Assembly (NCBI GenBank): GCA_001566295.1
Contig: KQ964246.1
Location: 2,108,001-2,172,000, forward strand
Reading direction: 5' to 3'
Source: Microdochium bolleyi
Taxonomy: Eukaryota; Ascomycota; Sordariomycetes; Xylariales; Microdochiaceae
DNA: 64,000 bases
Shown: positions 20,803 to 34,190 of the stretch, in pieces
How the letters are laid out: every line of letters begins with the position of its first letter
Position numbering within the stretch: position 1 is the first letter of the stretch
Position numbers and translations under genes: made by a program
Notes under the pieces: generated by a model
Told to the model about the DNA's origin: nothing
The model's input: only the letters and a program-made list of their open reading frames with translations
Database searches by the model: none

Positions 20803-23800
20803 CTACAAAGAGACGACGGAGTCAGGTGATACTCGAACCGGAGCCGAGGTGGTCCCTGTTGTTGTTGTTGATTTTGCTGTTGCTGCTAGTGAGAGCCTCG
20901 GAGGCTCCGGTCTGGGGTATCCTTTGTGTAAGGTGTAAGGTTCAGAGAAAGAAATACAAGGAGGGACGGAGTGGATGAACTCTATCTCTGTCGTAGAACA
21001 GCACCCTGGGGAAGAATGTCAGGATGGATCACTGGGGCTTTGTTCTTATGTGGAAGGTGGGTACGGGCGCGGTACGTAAGACCAGAGAGGGGACTTTCTT
21101 CCAGGCACGGTTCTTCAGGAAGGAGGATGAGAGAGGGGTGAGGCGTGGGTGTATATTTAAGTGCAAAAGTCCTCGCGAGGCTGATCGACTTCAAGTCTTC
21201 TTTGAGGAGATGGGGGTGTGTGCCTGGTCTTTTTCTTTTGCCGTGGAGGACGTTCGATGCCTTCTGACACACACGCATACTCTTTCTCTCTCGCTCTTTC
21301 CCTCTCGGCCAGACTCCGGACGGATTCATCGTAAGGTCCAGCCTCGACGGCAAAGGCGAGGATCTCCTCGAGAAGGCATAAGATGCTGCGCGGGAGGGAG
21401 CTTTGCCACTCGGCTCGGGGCATCGTGCTTGGTTTCAAGGGGTCAGGCAATACAAGCAGCAGCAGCAACGACAAAAGAACCCCCTCGTTGGTCTCTCTCG
21501 ATGTGGGCAACTATCTTGGCTGGATTGGATTGTGCTGTTGTTTTGCTGCATTCCTTGAACGCGAGGGAGGGCGCGGTTGGACCGAGGGGCAGTGAAGTTC
21601 GTGGGCGATCATGACCAGAGGGCGAGAGGGGCGTGCTCGTAGAGAAGGGGAGCCGGCAATGACGCTTGGCAGGGCCGTGAAGGCTTGTGCTATGTAAGAA
21701 TCACGATGCCCTGTCCGCGTTGGGACGGTGCAGTTGGGAGAGATGAATGCTAGTGTGAAAGTGTACGTCGTGCAAGAAAGTCAAAACGGGCAGTATGACA
21801 GAAAAACGCGGCGTCAAAGGAGGAGCAATGACAAGCATGTGAGCAGTAACAACGTAGGAGAGATCGTACCTCGGAGGAAGATCAGGCTAGCCAACGACTA
21901 ACAGTTGCCGAGGCAGGAAGGGAAGTCGGAGTAGTTGAAGTAGAGTGGCCCACGGACAGCTTGCAGAGCCATGCCGCCATGTGGCATGCGTACGAAAACC
22001 CAAACCCTCTTTATACTTTGATACGACGACAGTACTCATCCGTCCGCAATCCCAAACCATGAAGAGATCCCGATGTGCTGCGTCCGCGGCCGGGCTCCCA
22101 TGCAAACATGTTAAGATTTATTTTTACCCCGTTGCCGGGGGTGCATACCTGCATCGTTGGACATCTTGCAGAGGCAGACCCCTTTGGGAAGTCCTCGACC
22201 ATTACGAATATGTCAGGGTCTGTTCCGAAAAGGGGGAGGGCCTCCACGTGAAGGCACAGGCTGGGGACCAACGTGACTGTCTACGAGGCAGAAGGCTCCC
22301 TTCCGTTCCATGAAGCGACACCCCCCAGCATGCTGGTTCTTGGCTGGAGGCAGAAACAAACTTGCTTTGGACTCATCCACTAGCCAAGCTGCGCACAGAG
22401 CAGTTTCGACAGCTCCCCCGCCGTCGGCCAAGTCGTGCTGGATACAGCAGCTAAGCACCGGGGAAGTCAGCCGGCTGGTTTGACAAGACTGGCGCCGTCC
22501 GGAGTAGCCAGCCGATCCCGTTCAGCTACATGATCTGGTGTGCCCAGGTCTCAGATCTTGACTACCGGCCATGTGCTTCTTGCCAAAGTATCGGCCCTAC
22601 TCGAGCGGCTGCGATCAAGCTATACTGTTAGTCTCGAGGATGGCACAGTGGCTGCTGGCCGTGAAGCTCATGGTGCCACGTCAGACCATTCTTGGGTGTG
22701 TCACCGAGACCTGGTAGACTCGGGGAAGTGGAGCCATGTCGAGTGCTTGACAAGTACACAAAGAAACTCTAACGTGGCGGGCTCTAGAGTCGCGATACTC
22801 GACGAGTGGCTCATCTGCCAGCTTCCAGGGGTGACTAGGGTCGGAAGGACCAGTGCCATCTGGGTCTGACCTCGCTCGTCTTGCAACGCACGCCACCTGC
22901 GCAGACAGAAGATATGTCTCCATGTCTTGGCTGGCATGGGCTGGTTTTCGGGTCACTGCAGGACATGATGACGAGCAAGTCGGGCCTAACATCTCCACTC
23001 ATGCCGGCAACGACGAGTGGGTCGGCTCGATGATCGCCTGGCGAGGCCTGGACCCTGTCGAGGCGGCTAGCAGCCAGTCCCGTATCCAGTCGTGGCGCCG
23101 TCCCGGACCCTGCCCATGCCGACGCCAGGCGATCGTTGCATCTCCATGTCAGAAGCCAAATGACCCCTGACCCCGGCCTGGCAGGACGCACGGCCGCAAG
23201 AGTATCGGGGCCGAGCGAGTCCCACTAAAATGATCACTGAGTCTGCCCCAACTTGGTGTGACTAGGCGAGCATCAACTTACCGAACCTCAGTTTTCGAAC
23301 AATGGCCACGTGCCAGTGGCCCTCATAAATGCTCTGTACAGCACAGGGACCCCCAGATCAGCACAGATCGTTGCTTCTCTGTTCCTACCCCGGCTTGCGT
23401 ACTCAACTGGCATGTGTTTCAGCCCGCGAGTCCAGACCTTGCTCGAGAAACAAATTCGCTTGCTGAGAACTGTTGGCTGTCTTCAGAGCGAAGATCCTTT
23501 GCAGCTGACCCATGCTTCCTCTCGCGGTCGGTTGCCGTGGACCGGGTCCCTTGTACTGCGGACTGGGATATTGTCTAGAAGTGCGGCGAATGTGGAACTA
23601 GAAGCCGGCCAGCACAGCCTCTACGGCATCTCCGTCTCGACGTTGGTGTCTATTCGCTGTCGAACGACTGGGCAGGTGAAGGATCAAACTTCCGCTTGTC
23701 TTTCAGCTTTGAAAGATGATCCTTTGCGCAGCTGGTGCTGCAGACAGCCACTGAAGTAGCGCCTCAGCCGACAGCCAGGGCACGTCCCACGTATTGCGCA

Positions 23801-26800
23801 AGACATCCTCGTGGCATAGAGTTCAAGAATGCATATTCCGCACGGCCCTGGAGCATTTGTAAATGAACAATTGCGCCGAATTCACTCCTTCGCACTCGAT
23901 GTCATCTTGACCGCGAGGAAGGCCGCCGTCCACCGTAGTGTTTCACATTCTGTGTGACCAAAGTGGTGCTGGCGAGCGACCGTGCGTGTCTTCCATACTT
24001 CGAAGCTGGGGCATGTCGCCTTGGCAGGATGCGATGGTAAGAAAGATGTCTGAATACCGAAGTGGTCTACCAGGGAGATTGCGTTGGTCGGCAACCCAGC
24101 AGGCTTGGGCGAAGCAATCTGTCCGTGTCGGAGATGATGACTTGCAGGAAATCACCGGGTTGCCACGTGTTGGTACGACTTTCCGAAAGATCTTTTGTAT
24201 CGAAGTCTGCCAAATGTGGCAAGACTCTCTAGGACGAACTTGCAGACTTGGCAATTTGTAGGCCCCCGCCTCGAGAATCCAGGTCGAGGGTCGGCGAGAG
24301 CGAATCGCATGTAGCTTTGAGCAGCTTGCCGTAGGTGTTAGAGGAGGCACCCTGCTTGGCCTCCGGAGTGCGCGACACTAGGCGTTCCTAGCAAAGAGCC
24401 CACTGTCGCTGTCATCATGAATATACTGTCGGGTCTGAGCGTCCCAAGGTCCGCCTAATCAGTCACGGTGTGGCACGAGGGTTGTCCTGGAAATTGTATG
24501 CTGTGTGTGGACGATGTTTTATGTCCAAATTGTGTGAGCAGCCCGCCGTCGATGGCACTGCGATCAAGATCTCGTGCAATGTGATACGATAGCAGTTCGC
24601 AGCACCGTTCGCAGCACGGCATGGAATGTTCTCTGGACGAATATAGGGAATCTGATTATAAGGGCGCCAGCCCGAGCATAAGCGTAGTCCAGCGTCGTTT
24701 CCCCGACGGGCGGAACCGGCGCTTGGAGCTCATGGTATAAAACAGAATCCTAGCAGCCGGCATTATGGCGACGGGCACACCTCGTCAAGCTTGGCAAGGT
24801 GAGAGCCTTGGAGAGCCGGTTTACGGCGCCTCGTAGCATGGTTCGGCGCCGATGAGGCTCTCTTGGATGGGACAATCATCCGGCCACGATCTGGCGGATG
24901 CAGGCTGTGTAACACTGCAGCGCCGACTGAGCAGCAATGCGCCATGGCAATATCGCTGAGGCAGTCCTTGGGCAGTTTCAAGAATGTTGTACAACCGAGC
25001 AAGGATTTGAGCCATCCGGTTGGGTGAGTGCAGGACATGGCCTCGGGGATCTGCCTTGCAGTGCTCTGCGTCCTGCAGTCAGCTCACCTGCAGGTCGAAC
25101 TGAGTTGAAAGAAAAAGACTGCCCGGAGCTTTCCTCTTGTGGGCATGGGTGGCGGAAGCGTAGTGCCGCTGGTAGATCGGTCGAAGTTTTCATCTAGTGA
25201 AGGTGTCCCCGGCTGTAGAGAACTCTGGTAAATACGTTGGAAATTCGGGAGGACCTGGGTCCTGGACACTGGGCAGGATTTGTCGTAGATACAGTGACGT
25301 CACGGCCAGTCTAGATATGTTACGTAGAGGGGAGGTGCGGATCTCACTGCGATGAGGTCCTGAAGTGAAGTCACGCCTCAAGGAGCGCCGAGCGCACGCG
25401 GTGGCACCTGCCGCAAGAGCACCTACACGCACTCATTCCTGGTGCCCACGGTATCCGCAATTTGGGCTGCGCGAGCTGCCCTACAACCTTGGTGTCTCCC
25501 TCACCCTTCCGCAGCCTTGTGCACGCCCTGTCGGCAAGGGGAATCAAGCAAGATGGGATCTTCTGTCAGGGGAAACTACTGAACGGGCATCTTTTGGGTC
25601 CCATCCAGAGGCCGCGATCGACATGAGAGCTGGTGATCATCAAGAAAGGTGACAGTCATATCAACCAGGAGATGTATGCCTTGTCCGATGACTCGCCTCA
25701 GCCTATTGTCCACCCATCCGGTCATGTCAGAACTCCGCGAATGCTTCAGCGCTTTCCCACCTCGACAATGCACGACTTGCAAGTCATGGCTTGGCCTCGG
25801 GAGCTTGGTGTCTGTTGTTGCCAATGGCAAAGCTGGATTCCAACGAGGCAAGCTCCGCACCCATGTCTGATTGCTTGAGTCCCCGAGGGCACACTTTCAG
25901 TCTGCTGTAGCGCTCGATGGGAAATGCCATCGGCCAGTCCCAGGCCAGTCTGGTCCAATCAACGGCGACATCGCAAGGCATTCATAAGCGAAGATTGCCC
26001 TTCATGTTCTGACGATTTGCTGGCCTTGGCTCTGGCATGGACCTTCCCGCTCACCGCCAGCCCCTGCCACTCTGGACAGATCATTGGGTTTGGCGCAGTC
26101 CCTATCGAATTTGCTCGCCTCTTTCATTCTGCCTTGTCAAGAAGAATGGCCGATTCTTCCCGACAGCTCATCCAGACGAAAACGAGCCCATGCCTGTATG
26201 CAACTAGCCCTTGTTTGTGTGACCGTCCAAGATGATGCCGCACGTGCATACCATTTTCCAGTACACACCGTGTACGATCCGATGATAGCAATGCCATCGT
26301 AAGCACGCCAGAGGGACAGCGAAGTTGGGTCTATTTTGAGCAATTAGTACTAGGCCAAAAGCGCCTCAGGACCATGTGCATATAGATGCATGATGGATGC
26401 CAAGAACATGTTTGACTCAAGTGCCAACGGTCCAGTGCAAGTCTGCCACGGACGACATGCTTCCAAAGACCTGGATTGCACCAGCTCAATTCAGGATTGC
26501 AGCTTTCTGCGAGAAGAATCTAGAGTCATAAAGCGGTTGATCCAACAAAAGAAAATCAGCCAATATCAGCAGTATCATGCACCGCGGTGAGGGAATTCAT
26601 CTCGACTGGGATGGAGATTGGACACCTGGCCGACTACTTCGATCGACAGCGTATCTAGTCTGGGGCTGCCCCGGGAACTTCTATCTACTAATCAGCCTCG
26701 CTTGTTGTTAATCGCAAGCCATGGTTGTACCACGACCAAAGGCCATCTTGTTTGCACATTTTTCATCATTCAACAACCACTTCACTGTCGTCCGGCGAGG

Positions 26801-29800
26801 CACCTCAAGGACGGGCTCCTACACACGGCAAAGCAGACATAAGTCTCATGGTCACAAACCGGTTAGACACTGTCACACCCTTCTGGAACGTTCATGGGCT
26901 GTTTGCTCCTGCAGGTGTCATGGCCAGATGGCTTTCTGACGTGGTACAGCCAGGCCTGGGCTCGTGCCACGTCTGGTTGGTGATCATGCCAACACTGGTC
27001 CCTCCTCATGCCTAGGATGGGTTCATCACGACATGTAGCGAGTCTATGTTTTCCTCGAGACAAAGTACAACCCGTCTTTGCAAATATGGAAGTAGACGGA
27101 AGGAGAGCACTGAGTGTCAATCTCCGGTATGTCTTTAGCATCTTCGCCGATGCGCCGTCCAACCTGTTGCGGAGAGCAAGATCTACGTATATTTATTTTG
27201 CTACTCTGTCGCGTTTCTAGACCCACCTTGATCTCGTCTCACAGCTTCATACTTGCCGATGGGACATCGAAATGCGGCAAACAGATCTGAGATCCGCCAA
27301 ACTAACAGCCCTATGACCTGCGTTCCGCACCCGCCTCTCGGCCCTACCTGCTCCATAAACCAAGGACGAGAACTTTTGAACAAGTAGTATCCCAGGAGGC
27401 AGCTCTGTCCGGAGTGGCCCCCGCGCGCCCGCCTTCCGACCTGCTCGGGCCCGAAGAGCAGAGTAGTAAGGAGAGAGGAAGCAATGCTGCCAAGCGGTTT
27501 TATCGTCCCTACATGCAGATACGAGCGCCCCGCTGGCCTCCCACTCTGATGCCCTTCCTCCAATCCACCACCAAAGATTCCAACTACGCGTGCTGCAGGA
27601 ACACGGGCAGAGAAAACGTGGGCTGCAAGGATGAGGTGGGGGAGCACAGCTTGCCTCGGGGCCCGGTCTCTGAAACCGGGGGCAGCATGTTGCATATCGC
27701 GAGGCTGCAGACCTCAGGCTGGCTGTTTTGGCGTCTTCGGTGTAGCTCACCGGTGGCAAAATTGCCTACGCTACTTTGCCGTCGCCGCGATCGCGAGTGG
27801 GCAGCAACCGCGCCACAGACCGGTGAGTGCTGGGCCCGCGACGCAGAGCCACGCCGTAGGTGTGTCTAAGAGCAAGCCGGGGAGGAACTTTTTCCTACGG
27901 AAACGGGTGATGAGCGAAGAGGCAAGCCGGCTCGTTGCTTAAAATGGAGCGATGACGAGCTGACCGCAGCACAAGAGCAAGTGAAGGGGCCGTGATGACT
28001 TCAGGAGACCACACTTGTAAGCGTAAAGGCAGCCTAAAACTGCTCGCTTGACATAACCTCTCGCAGGCCGGTAAGCAATGGTCGGCAGTCGGATATCAAC
28101 AACTTCGCGATTTCCTGGTATCTAGCTCTGCTATGTCCGCCGAGTTCGTGGATCCAGTCAGCCAGCCACTGGTCTGCAACCACACGTCAGTTGTTTTTTG
28201 CGCAGAAGGCACCTACTCAGAGACATCCATTCCCAGCTTCTGCCTGGAGAATACCTCCTTGTAAGCAAGAACGATGACGAAGTCAGCCCATCTTGCGTAA
28301 GCCAACGTGACACACCATACACAGTCGTGTAACCGGGAGCAGCCCCGTAGAGAAGTGGCAGGATCTGCTGCTGCTGCTACTGCTTCTCTGGCAAAGGTGT
28401 TCATATTTTCAACTACATCGTGCACCTGCAAGACATACCCCAGGGTAAGAGAAAGCAGGACACCCGTGGACCGGTAGCCGACTCGCATTAGTCCGCTGGA
28501 GTCCAGCTGCAGATGCGCCCCCTGTCGTCTGCCGGTACGATGCTGATGAAGGAGTCGAAACTACTGCCAGCGGCATCCCCCCTCTTCTACTGGTTTGATC
28601 TTCCTTGTCTTGCCTTGTTGTGCCTCATCCGTTCCAGTCATAAATCATCTGAGACTCCGCGGCCCGCTCCTGACCTCTTCTGAGAACCGCGTGGTGTTTC
28701 AGTCTGGGCGTACGAGGCCGGGCCACCGTGATGAGGGCGAGAAACGAGGACAGTGATGAAGGGTAAGGAGGGTCTACCCATTGCTGGTGGTGCTGCTACT
28801 CGCACTCCGGGAATTGGAGAAGATGGGCGCTAGCGGATGGGTTGCTTCGTCTGCGTCCATGCTGCTTGCGGAGGCCGGGACAGGCAGCAGAGGGAGGCCA
28901 CACCGGTGTAGAGGGATCTTGCCTGCCTCCTCTGTCTGTCTTGGAGAATGCCGCTTTGTCACCGGGGCCCCTGGGAGCGGCGATCGTTGTCGTGAGTACT
29001 GTGTTCTGCAGCTCGTCAGGCCGAGGAGAGTCGCCCACTGTGCCACGTGGATCAGCGTGAAGTTCTTTGGTCTGGGCTGCTGCATCACAGCATTGCACAC
29101 CAGAACTCGGGCGAATAACGGGTTGATATTTCCCTATTGTATAGTTCTGAGCCCCAGCAGTTCCGAAGAGCGCTCTTGGTAAGAAAGGAATTATATAGTA
29201 AAGAGTTTGGGCTTAAGCAACTAAAAGTCATGGACCTCCTCTCCGAAGTTGTTCAAATAGTCTCCGAAATACAATGGCGGTTGGCCCTTCTCGATGCTTC
29301 GCCTCTTTTCGGATGTCAAGCGATAGGACACGTTGAGCAAGTTATCCAGTGCTCCAGCGTTGCACGTTGCAAAGCCAAAGGCACTTCGAGCGCTGACGCA
29401 CTCGTGCTTAACGCCTCCAATTTCACCACTAAAACCCGATGATAACCATCTCATTGTAAGGAGATGAGTGATTTGCACGATAAGCCAAGTTCAGCAACTT
29501 GGAATAAATTGAATTGAGGGTATACACAGCGCCTGTGATTAACCCCCCTCAGTATATTCCATTGGCCACGAGAAGATATGTCCATGGTCCTCGATCTCTT
29601 CACCAAGATCATAGAAGCCCAAAATACACAATTCAATGGTTACCAACCCCGAAGTACCGGGCTTCGGACCCTGACTTACTCAACGTGCTCACAGCGCGAT
29701 GACCTTATAGGTGCAGCTGGGAGAAGACAATTGAATCAACTTTTGGATGTAAAGCAAAGTGACTGGCAATCGTTCCCAAAGCCTCATACGCCAGAAAATG

Positions 29801-30094
29801 CCAGTAAAACATGGTTGATACATGTGTTATACAATTCATGAAGGAAAGTCCATTGTACCCAATGACTTCTTCTTCTTGTTCGCCTGGGCTCCAATATGGT
29901 CCCCCGAGCGTTTTCCGACGAACAGCACGTGGGCGATGCTTCCTTGATCGATGGCTAGCATTCCGCGTGTGTGGAGAAACTTCACGCTTCGACTTCTCTC
30001 GGGACTGTTGAGCGGAGTCCCCGAAGAATGACCATGCAGTTGTGGACACTCATGGCCGGAAATGTTCGACCGCGGTGGACGTCGTCGCCCAGCC
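20803..30094. other. 9.3-kb region without a recognisable gene
   Basis: Mixed composition and many short unrelated open frames on both strands; none shows a domain, a long homology-like stretch or a convincing exon chain. The 21.0-21.4 kb part is purine/pyrimidine-skewed (leader-like). The 29.1-29.9 kb part is AT-richer and has two faint protein-like islands on the minus strand (29221-29478 and about 29520-29640). No transposon terminal repeats, tRNA or rRNA seen. Confidence 0.5.
22010..22015 (-). promoter_or_regulatory. possible TATA box (TATAAA) for the minus-strand transcript
   Basis: TATAAA on the minus strand lies about 1.2 kb upstream of the splice-defined exons, followed by a CT-rich stretch and a GTACGA donor-like site near 21868. 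It is only a short motif, so support is weak. Confidence 0.2.
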
Positions 30095-30854
30095 TCAGCT
30101 CCAGCTTACGCCGAAGAGCTTGAACTTCTTGTCGCCCGACGAAGACTTGGCGTCGGCATTCTCGAGGTATATTCGCTGGTGGCCCTTGACATCGACAAAG
30201 AAGTACTTGTACTCAAACTCGTGATGATTTGGGCGTCTTGTCAGATGCACGCTTACAGTACCACTGTTCAGCGCCCCGTGCACGTAGAAGTGCATCTGCA
30301 GGTGCTCATTACCCTGCGGATCGATTTTCTGTGTTGAACTGCATTGCGAGGGTCAGCATGCTAGCCTGGTCGAGAAAAACTTAGCAACAGGTGGAAGGAG
30401 GGACATACGCGATCGGCCTCGCACGGCGCCACTTGTTGGCTGTCTCTTCGCCATGAGCTGTGATCGTCTTTGGATCACCCAGTAGCCCAATGCAGTCACC
30501 GTCTTTCTTTATCCTGTCGACTGCCCGATTGAAGTATGCAGTCTTACTCTCCGGCGAGAAGACGTCGGTAAATAGGAAATAGCCCACGCCGCCCGTCAAT
30601 ACAACTCCAACAATGACCATGCCAAAGTTGACAGACTGCTGGGTTGCCCGCCCGGCCTTCTCCCCCGCTGAGAGCTGGCTCCATGGCACGTGGCCGTCGT
30701 CGTTGAAGGGTGTGACGGCCCGGCGTTTTGGACCGGGCGTTGGACTCGGCTTGCTGGCGTTAGCTGTCGCATAGTTTCGACATGTCGTCGCAACTTGGCG
30801 CAAAGGTAGAGGCAGCGCGGCCTGGCTCAACGGACGAAGAAGCAGCCTGGTCAT
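30095..30854 (-). CDS. tim21: TIM21, mitochondrial inner-membrane translocase subunit
   Basis: Subunit of the TIM23 presequence translocase that binds Tom22 and links import to the respiratory chain. Exons 30854-30409 and 30338-30095 (229 aa); 70-bp intron, donor GTATGT, acceptor TGCAG, phase 2. Residues 1-30 are a basic, Arg-rich mitochondrial presequence ending in RNYATANAS. A single TM segment is at about 78-96 (FGMVIVGVVLTGGVGYFLFT). The intermembrane-space domain follows, with FSPESKTAYFNRAVDRIK, IASTQKIDPQGNEHLQMHF, and EYKYFFVDVKGHQRIYLENA near the end. Length and order match the family. It is divergent from the GLO3 gene with a 0.75-kb shared upstream region. Confidence 0.95.
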
Positions 30855-31609
30855 CGTCGCCGGTGTTCCAGCTGGACGGCCCCGGACAGGAAGTGATGTT
30901 TGGGATTCGGCTGGGTCGCGTGTGCCACTGTAGCTCTCCCGCCTGGACGAGCACAGCTCTCTACTTTGGTCGAGGCCTTGTGGTTGTGCCGGTCACAGGC
31001 CGTACGATGCAGCCGAGTGTTGTGTACTTGGGGGGAAGAACTTGCGAAGCTCCGAGCTGGGAGGGTCGCATGGAGTTGAAACTGGCCGGTGATCCGCAGG
31101 AAACCAGCAATCGATAAAAGTGTCGCGGACTGTGATCGCGGGGCGGCGTCGGATGATGCAAGCTCAGTGCAAGTGCCGCCGGAGCTGCGGGACAGGCAGG
31201 GCTGGAATGCAACGGCTGTCCAGCTCGACAGCGCTAGTCCGTACTCGGCTCATAGTGGGGGCACCTGCCGTGGACCCACTCCAGACCTCGACACATGTGG
31301 CAGTGGCACGCCTGGATCCCAGTGGGCAGCGACCCATAACGAAATCTGGCCGAACTCCTGAGGCATCCCACAGCTCCTACCTATCACTACCGACATCACA
31401 ACCTCTCCTGTCGCAGTCCCGAACACGCGAACACGATAGTCCAGACACACGAGTACGTCCCCATTTTGCGGGCCCCCAAGCCAGCAGTCAGACTCAAAAC
31501 GCAGCACTCATCAGCTCTCGAGCCAGGTCCGCCGTTCTACCCCACCACATCACCTTCGCCCGCGACATCACCAGTGTCCTGCCTCAGGACAACGCCACTG
31601 TCAAGCACA
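30855..31609. other. divergent promoter region of tim21 and glo3
   Basis: 755 bp between two divergent start codons. The right end (31370-31600) is C/A-rich and pyrimidine-rich on the plus strand, consistent with the GLO3 leader. No gene seen. Confidence 0.5.
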
Positions 31610-33419
31610 ATGGCTGCGCTTGCGACCAAGCAGCAGTCTCAGAAGATCTTCGAGAAGCTCAAGACGAAGCAAGCCAACAAGGTCAGCCACCCAACACATT
31701 GAGCCTCCCCACCAAAGTCCGCTTAGAGCCGCCCCTATTTGTGCGGAGGGATGAGCCAGGACAGTTGGCACTGCTGGCTTGGACGACTGGCTAACAGCTT
31801 GGACTTGTGGCTTTACAGATATGCTTTGATTGCGGCTCAAAGCACCCGACCTGGACGTCCGTCCCCTTCGGCATCTACCTGTGTCTCGACTGCTCTTCGA
31901 ACCACCGGAACCTGGGTGTTCACATCTCCTTCGTCCGCTCAACAAACCTCGATCGTATGTCTACCACCCGCCAGCGGTCCCTCATCAACAATTTCGACAT
32001 GTCGCGCCACGGGCATGCCAGCTGACGTGATTCTCATAGAGTGGCAATGGGACCAGCTTCGGGTTATGAAGGTTGGCGGCAACGAGTCAGCTACCAAATT
32101 CTTCCGCGCCAATGGAGGAAGCGCCGCCCTGGCCAGCAAGGATTCCAAGACTAAGTACCAGTCCGCTGCGGCGACAAAGTACAAGGAGGAGCTTAAGAAG
32201 CGCGCCGCCCGCGATGCGCTAGAGTAGGTCGCCGACTGACCACATGTGCGCTCTGCCGTGGCATCCTTGTCTGACAACACTGTATAGGTACCCCGAGGAG
32301 GTAGTCATCACAGACGTCGCCGCCGACGCTGACGGCACTTCAACTCCCGCGAGCGATCATCCCGACGACTTCTTCTCGTCCTGGGACAAGCCATCCATCA
32401 AGAAGCCCACACCGCCAATCTCGAGAACCAGCACACCCCCGGTCGTCGGACGCACTGCTTCTCCACTCTTGAGTGCCGGCTCGAACATTGCGCGGTCAGC
32501 GTCACCACTTGCGAAGTCGGACTCTGCCACCGAGACCAAGCCCGCTGCCAGCCGGGTCACGACGTCTGCAGCTCTACGAAAGACCGGCGCCACTGGTGCT
32601 CGCAAGACGAATGTGCTAGGTGCCAAGAAGACTACTACCAAGCTCGGTGCCAAGAAGGTTACTGGCGATGTCATCGATTTCGACGAGGCCGAGAGAAAAG
32701 CCAAGGAGGAGGCGGAGCGCATTGAGAAGCTTGGCTACGATCCTGAAGCCGAGGTCGTGGACGCCAAGAAGATTGCTGCATCGACCAAGGGCGAGGCCTC
32801 GAACGTTATCTCGCCCACGCCGGTGAGTCCCCGCGCCGCCGGCCACTCTCGCGAGAAGTCGGCGGCCGAGGTCGAGCGGCTCGGCATGGGTTTCGGCCGA
32901 CTAGGTTTTGGCCAGGTTGGTGGGCCCAAGGGTGTACCGGCACCAAAGAAGAATGCAGGCGGCTTTGGCTCCGTGGGCCCTGTGAAAGCCAGCCAAGACG
33001 GTAAGAGATTTGCAGCAGTATCCCCGAGAGAGCTGTGGACCACGCAGAATAAGTGACTAACAATTTTCGGCCGTGCAGAAGACTTGGAGAGGACCGCTAG
33101 GGACAAGTTTGGCGCGCAGAAGGGTATCTCATCCGACGAGTACTTCAACCGTGGTGCGTTCGACTCCAACGCCCAGTCAGAAGCCAAGAACCGCCTCCAG
33201 GGCTTCGAGGGCGCGACCTCCATCTCGTCCAACGCATACTTTGGCCGTCCCGAGGATGAGGACGTCGCGGATGACTATGGCGACCTCGAGTCTGCGGCCA
33301 AGGACTTTGTGCGCAAGTTCGGAATCACCGCGGGCGACGATCTGGACAACCTGACGGCAGCTCTCGGCGATGGCGCGACCAGACTTCAGGGCGCTATTCG
33401 CAACTACCTCAACAACTAA
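31610..33419 (+). CDS. glo3: Arf GTPase-activating protein GLO3 (ArfGAP2/3 type)
   Basis: Stimulates GTP hydrolysis by Arf1 on COPI vesicles for Golgi-to-ER traffic. Five exons: 31610-31681, 31819-31954, 32040-32223, 32288-33000, 33079-33419 (481 aa), all with GT-AG introns of 64-137 bp and consistent phases. The ArfGAP zinc finger is C26-x2-C29-x16-C46-x2-C49, followed by the catalytic arginine Arg54 in SSNHRNLGVHISFVRS. The domain continues to WDQLRVMKVGGNESATKFF. A Ser/Thr/Pro- and Lys-rich middle is next. The C-terminal Glo3 motif region has ISSDEYFNRGAFD and ISSNAYFGR, and the protein ends in an amphipathic stretch (DLDNLTAALGDGATRLQGAI) that could bind membrane. Assignment is firm. Confidence 0.95.
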
Positions 33420-34190
33420 GGGAACAAGGAACGCCTCATACTTGAGTAGCTCCAGACAACTGATCCACGAGATAGCGTAGCCAGCTCGGGATGTCAGTGG
33501 CGTTCTCAAGACCAGGATTTTTTGAAGCGACGCGGACAAGATGAATGGCGTGCTTGCCGCCAGACAGTAGCACGACGATAAGCAAGGGAGCGTGGTGGGA
33601 GAACCAGTTGAAGCCTGGTCACCTGGCTCTATGATTCGATTTGATTTGATTTGTTCTCTTCTCGGATAGACAAATGGAGGGATGGGCGTCGCAGAAATGA
33701 CAGAAACATGACCAAAATAATATATACTTTTAGCTCACTGGTGGTGGAATCTCGGCTCGAGTTGTGATGATGTGTGCATGTCCTTGTATCCCTTCGTCCT
33801 TGACGTTCACCCGGGTCAAGGAAGATCTCACGGTTCGTGGGTTGTTGAGATTGACACCGTCCAAGATCAAAAGAATTTTTCAGATTGCCAAGAGGTCTCC
33901 GGCGCGACTACATAAGAAAGACACGCTGTACGCTTTCATGTTGAAAATCCAGCGAGGTGCGGAATTTATATACCAGACTACCCAGCCCACCTCACTAACA
34001 AGCAGATTTCACCTCGAGCGCCGTTGACATTCCAAATTCCAGATGATCAAAGACTGTCCTTTCGGTAAAAGCAAAGGGTAGGCTGTGGAGAAGCGGGAAT
34101 TTGGCAGGTCGTAGCAAAGCGTCCTGAGCAACCCAGTTTTGAGGGCCGGCGTCTCCCCGACGTGGTCCAGCCAGGCTGCGCTGTACGCCT
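33420..34190. other. convergent intergenic region, 771 bp
   Basis: 3' flanks of GLO3 (plus) and the PAS gene (minus); AT-rich from 33640 to 33980 with poly(A)-signal-like sequence near 33710-33730 on the plus strand. No gene seen. Confidence 0.5.
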
